A stretch of 16,884 bases of DNA from Fimenecus sp051881335 (GTDB taxonomy: Bacteria > Bacillota > Clostridia > Oscillospirales > Acutalibacteraceae), in contig JBJEPR010000118.1 of NCBI GenBank assembly GCA_051881335.1, positions 1-16,884 on the forward strand, read 5' to 3'. Every line of letters starts with the position of its first letter. The stretch's first letter is position 1. Positions 14,253 through 16,884 of the stretch are shown here, piece by piece. Made by a program: the position numbers and the translations under genes. The notes under the pieces are model-generated. The model worked only from the letters and a program-made list of their open reading frames with translations, searched no databases and had not been told where the DNA came from.

Positions 14253-15521
14253 TCAGCCTTTGAGCTCCGGATGGCGTTTTTCGACCACCGCGAATGCGTC
14301 TTCGGCGATTTCGATGGACTTTTTGATGTCCTCATCGGTCACAGCCGCATTCATAAAGTGGTTGTGGTGCGAGGCTAAGAACAACCCGCGGCTGACGCAT
14401 TCTGCAATCCACTCCTGATGGAGCATTAAGCTGTCGTCATTCGCAATGCGCAGATAGAACAGCGCCGGCTCGCCCGAAACCACCAAATCAAAGCCGTGTT
14501 CCGCCGCCGCAGCTTTAAAGCCGTCGGTGAGCTTTGTACCCATTTCGCGGAACATTTTGGGGGTATTCAGTTTTTTCATTTTATTGATGCAGGCAATGGA
14601 CGCCGCAAACGGCACGGCGCTCATCCAGTAAGAGCCGGTATAGGTTAAGCCCGAAACCGTGCCCTTCATATGCTCGCCGCCGCACAGTGCCGACATATTA
14701 TAGCCGTTTGCCAAAGCCTTGCAGAAGCAGATAAGGTCTGCCTTAATGCCGTAGTAGTGGTCGGAGCCCTGCAAATCCAAACGGAAGCCCGTGCGGACGT
14801 CGTCGAAAATGAGCACCATACCGTGGTCATCGCAGAATTTGCGGACTGCCTGCCAATATTCTTTGGAAGCCACGCGGTTGTCACTGAAATTACCGTGGTC
14901 ATACGGCTGTGCGATAAGACCTGCCACATCGCCGTTGCAGGCTTCGTACGCTTCTTCGAGCGCCTGCAAATTGAACCAAGGCACAACCACATTGTTGGCA
15001 ACCTCTTCAGGCAGAATGCCGGGATAGTCTACCTTTTGTGCCCATTGGAAATCGCCGTGATAGAAGCCCTTTAAGAAGAACATTTTCTTTTTGTGGGTAT
15101 GTGCACGCGCGGTCATTACCGCCAAAGTGGTCGTATCCGACCCGTTTTTGCAGAAGAATGCCCAGTCTGCCGAAGCAACGGTATCCACCAAATTTTCGGC
15201 ACATTCCACCATCACCTTAGAGGGCGAAGTGGTGCAGTTGCCGAGCTTTAACTGTTTCATTGCCGCCGCGTCTACATCGGGGTCATTGTAGCCGAGCACA
15301 TTCGGACCGTATGCGCACATAAAGTCTATGTACTTGTTGCCGTCTACATCCCAAAAATAGGTGCCTTGCGCCTTTTCGGAGTAGAAAGGCCATTTGGAAA
15401 CGGGAACCCATAAGCCTTCGGCAGGGCCCAAATGCCCGTAAATGCCCGAGGGAATTACCTTAATTGCCCTGTCAAAATACTCATGGCTTTTGTCGTGTTT
15501 ATATTCCGGAAATTTGCTCAT
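14253..15521 (-). CDS. class III PLP-dependent aminotransferase (glutamate-1-semialdehyde aminomutase-like)
   Basis: The 422-residue fold-type I enzyme transfers or shifts an amino group using PLP. Visible sites: CKNGSDTTTLAV (124-135) for the cofactor phosphate, GFYHGD (152-157) with the stacking aromatic, FDDVRTGFR (239-247) with Asp240 for the pyridine nitrogen, and CFCKALANGYNMSA (265-278) with Schiff-base K268. It is closest in feel to COG0001 (HemL and related sugar or amino-acid aminotransferases). It lacks the GSEA-type motif of true HemL, and no haem genes are near. The substrate is unknown. A ketone made by the adjacent transketolase is the natural guess. Start: ATG 15521; its AGGAGG (15531-15537) overlaps the stop of the preceding SCP2-like gene. 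GTG 15527 is too close to that site. The two genes are translationally coupled. Confidence 0.9.
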   Translation of the reverse strand: MSKFPEYKHDKSHEYFDRAIKVIPSGIYGHLGPAEGLWVPVSKWPFYSEKAQGTYFWDVDGNKYIDFMCAYGPNVLGYNDPDVDAAAMKQLKLGNCTTSPSKVMVECAENLVDTVASADWAFFCKNGSDTTTLAVMTARAHTHKKKMFFLKGFYHGDFQWAQKVDYPGILPEEVANNVVVPWFNLQALEEAYEACNGDVAGLIAQPYDHGNFSDNRVASKEYWQAVRKFCDDHGMVLIFDDVRTGFRLDLQGSDHYYGIKADLICFCKALANGYNMSALCGGEHMKGTVSGLTYTGSYWMSAVPFAASIACINKMKKLNTPKMFREMGTKLTDGFKAAAAEHGFDLVVSGEPALFYLRIANDDSLMLHQEWIAECVSRGLFLASHHNHFMNAAVTDEDIKKSIEIAEDAFAVVEKRHPELKG

Positions 15522-15536
15522 TGTCACGCGCCCTCC

Positions 15537-16298
15537 TTATGCTAAATACAGAGCAACTCTGTCAAGAATTCGGTTCATATTGTCCACCATCGAAAGCATA
15601 CCGCGGATTTCCACCGTACCCTTGCCGATGCATTCCATCGCGTTTATTTTGCCGTTGAACAAATCGTTTGCCAACTGCAAATTGTCGAACTGCATAATGG
15701 CACGCGGATTTGCGCTCTTTTGCTTGACGGTAACCAAATGATTGTCTTTTACGCGCAGCGTTGCGGCGGGGCCGTCTTTAATTAAGAAACTGATTTCCCC
15801 GTCGAGCATATATGACGCGCTCGCTTTGCCGATTTCGTCCTGATTGCCGATTTGCGAAAGCGCAACAGAAATCGTGTAGAAAGTCAACACAGTGGAAAGT
15901 TCAAAGAACGCAGGGTCTTTGAGCGCTTCCTCGGTCGGCTTCATCAATTCAGTTAATCTGTCGGTCAATGCAGTAAAGGTTTTCAGCAAAAAGCCGATTT
16001 TGGTAAAGCCCTTTGCGGGAATCGGTGTTACAGTACCGTCGATAATACCGTTGAACTTTTCGCACGAGGCGACCGGAATGTAAATGTCGCACGGCTGTTT
16101 GCCGTCTTCCATACGGCAGCCGTTTTTGGTGAATTTGATGGTTGCCGCGGGCCCGCCTTTGACATCAAAGCAGACGGAAACAGGCTTTTTCATCTCTGAA
16201 AGGATTTCCTTCGACTTGCTGTCGAGCTCGCAGAGATTTTCGAGGGTGCCCAAAACCGCATAGAGGTTTATGTAGGCTAATGTTCTTGAATCGGTCAA
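15537..16298 (-). CDS. tandem SCP2-like (sterol/lipid-carrier fold) protein A
   Basis: The 253-residue soluble protein has no signal peptide. It shows clear internal duplication: VCFDVKGGPAATIKF (42-56) matches SFLIKDGPAATLRV (170-183). Each is followed by a strand (DIYIPVASCEKFNGIIDG against RAIMQFDNLQLANDLFNG) and a GK/GxxxIG-helix end (KGFTKIGFLL against KGTVEIRGML). Helical segments rich in Leu/Tyr precede each half. The second half closely follows the SCP2 pattern of hydrophobic helix, G, then strand and a closing helix (DNMNRILDRVALYL). SCP2 domains hold lipids, acyl chains or quinone precursors. The ligand here is unknown. It is the first gene of the operon. Start: TTG 16298 with AGGAGG at 16306-16311, spacing 7 nt, the only well-placed start. 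Confidence 0.75.
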   Translation of the reverse strand: MTDSRTLAYINLYAVLGTLENLCELDSKSKEILSEMKKPVSVCFDVKGGPAATIKFTKNGCRMEDGKQPCDIYIPVASCEKFNGIIDGTVTPIPAKGFTKIGFLLKTFTALTDRLTELMKPTEEALKDPAFFELSTVLTFYTISVALSQIGNQDEIGKASASYMLDGEISFLIKDGPAATLRVKDNHLVTVKQKSANPRAIMQFDNLQLANDLFNGKINAMECIGKGTVEIRGMLSMVDNMNRILDRVALYLA

Positions 16299-16330
16299 TG
16301 TAATTCCTCCTTATGCAGATAATAACCGAC

Positions 16331-16352
16331 ATAGTTCTTTGAACTATATAGT
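16331..16352 (-). promoter_or_regulatory. operator-like inverted repeat at the operon start site
   Basis: ATAGTTC (16331-16337) and GAACTAT (16341-16347) are perfect 7-bp arms separated by TTT. The right arm overlaps a second palindrome, ACTATATAGT (16343-16352). The set lies just downstream of the -10 box and covers the predicted transcription start (about 16349). A repressor bound here would block initiation. In RNA the 7-bp arms would have only a 3-nt loop and no T-run, so a terminator is unlikely. Confidence 0.5.
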
Positions 16353-16355
16353 ATA

Positions 16356-16384
16356 ATCATACCAAATTTTCCGTGCAAAGTCAA
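16356..16384 (-). promoter_or_regulatory. sigma-A promoter of the SCP2-aminotransferase-transketolase operon
   Basis: On the minus strand TTGACT (16379-16384) and TATGAT (16356-16361) are separated by exactly 17 bp, in an AT-rich setting. The predicted start leaves a leader of about 50 nt to TTG 16298. A second TTGACA occurs 20 bp upstream (16399-16404) but has no matching -10. Confidence 0.75.
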
Positions 16385-16455
16385 CGAAAATAAACAGTTG
16401 TCAAGATATTTTTTAATCAAAAATTACTTTTATTTTGTGCAAAAAAAGAGATGAT

Positions 16456-16479
16456 TTTTCGTGTGCGGTGTGCTATAAT
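16456..16479 (+). promoter_or_regulatory. extended -10 promoter of secA
   Basis: TATAAT (16474-16479) is preceded by TGC, giving an extended -10 element. The -35 position (around 16451-16456, ATGATT) is poor, as is usual for extended -10 promoters. It lies 53 bp upstream of the secA start and is divergent from the operon promoter. Confidence 0.6.
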
Positions 16480-16532
16480 ATCATTTGTATGCGGGCATTT
16501 GACGGAAAAAGTGCCGGAAAGGACGAAATCTT

Positions 16533-16884
16533 ATGTCATTTTTGAAAAAAATCTTCGGGGATTACTCCTCTAAAGAGGTCAAGCGCGTTTTGCCGCTGCA
16601 AAAGCAGGTTTTGGCATTGGAAGATGAATACGCCGCTTTGACCGACGAACAGTTAAAGGCAAAAACACCGGAATTTAAAGAAAGACTGCAAAACGGCGAA
16701 ACACTCGACGATATTTTGCCCGAGGCATTTGCCGCCTGCCGTGAGGCGTCGGCGCGCGTGCTCAATATGAAGCACTTCCCCGTGCAAATTATCGGCGGTA
16801 TCATTTTACATCAGGGCAGAATTGCCGAAATGAAAACCGGCGAAGGAAAAACCTTGGTCGCTACCCTCCCCGCCTACTTAAACG
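16533..16884 (+). CDS. secA: protein translocase motor SecA, 5' part (cut by the window edge)
   Basis: The first 117 residues of SecA are visible. SecA is the ATPase that drives preproteins through SecYEG at the membrane. Recognisable parts are the start MSFLKKIFG, the first-domain helix with ALTDEQLKAKTPEFKERL, ASARVLNMKHFPVQIIGG, and the Walker A region LHQGRIAEMKTGEGKTLVATLPAYLN. These match nucleotide-binding domain 1 at the expected distance from the N-terminus. Start: ATG 16533 with AAAGGA at 16518-16523. A minus-strand frame across 16562-16804 is a shadow of this gene. It is probably unrelated in function to the divergent operon. Confidence 0.97.
   Translation, partial: MSFLKKIFGDYSSKEVKRVLPLQKQVLALEDEYAALTDEQLKAKTPEFKERLQNGETLDDILPEAFAACREASARVLNMKHFPVQIIGGIILHQGRIAEMKTGEGKTLVATLPAYLN

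Noticed and set aside
16379..16404. Two TTGAC boxes spaced 20 bp apart upstream of the operon
   Set aside because: The outer TTGACA has no -10 at 16-18 bp. The inner one with TATGAT fully explains a promoter.

Overview
The window is about 50% GC and reads like a Gram-positive anaerobe of the Clostridia (Oscillospirales/Ruminococcaceae-like). The grounds are strong AGGAGG Shine-Dalgarno sequences, GTG and TTG starts, a two-subunit transketolase, a glycyl-radical-enzyme activase, a DUF4474 lipoprotein and a SecA gene of Firmicute type. This lineage is inferred from gene content, not computed. I see no phage, transposase, CRISPR or RNA genes. Coding density is high and the longest gap is about 234 bp.

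Left part (1-9550, all minus strand). A long run of closely packed genes begins with S-adenosylhomocysteine hydrolase. It continues through pyruvate formate-lyase activase, a membrane GGDEF protein, a cyclophilin, a membrane-anchored metallophosphoesterase, MTA/SAH deaminase (mtaD), purine-nucleoside phosphorylase and methylthioribose-1-phosphate isomerase (mtnA). The last three form a deaminate-first route for disposing of SAM by-products: nucleoside to 6-oxo nucleoside, then to (methylthio/deoxy)ribose-1-P, then to ribulose-1-P. SahH handles the homocysteine side, and the radical-SAM activase is a source of 5'-deoxyadenosine. A second small unit with its own promoter follows: an HAD hydrolase, a degenerate glycerophosphodiester phosphodiesterase-like protein, and the first codons of a gene running off the left edge.

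Middle (9551-11425). A divergent intergenic region carries a near-consensus promoter for a DUF4474 lipoprotein (plus strand). An intrinsic terminator follows, then a YfbR-type HD 5'-nucleotidase. A short palindromic intergenic repeat and a strong bidirectional terminator close this convergent junction.

Right part (11426-16385, minus strand). A five-gene operon has a near-consensus promoter and an operator-like inverted repeat at the predicted start site. It encodes a tandem-SCP2-like protein, a class III (GSA-aminomutase-like) PLP aminotransferase, transketolase N-subunit, transketolase C-subunit, and a second tandem-SCP2-like protein. I do not recognise this as a described system and regard it as the most interesting part of the window. 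The transketolase C-subunit has Ala where yeast transketolase has Asp477, the residue that reads the acceptor's alpha-hydroxyl. With two lipid-carrier-fold proteins and an aminotransferase, this suggests ketol transfer to a hydrophobic aldehyde followed by amination, which would give a 2-amino-1,3-diol (sphingoid-base-like) product. That is a hypothesis. The window ends in the 5' end of secA, transcribed divergently from the operon.
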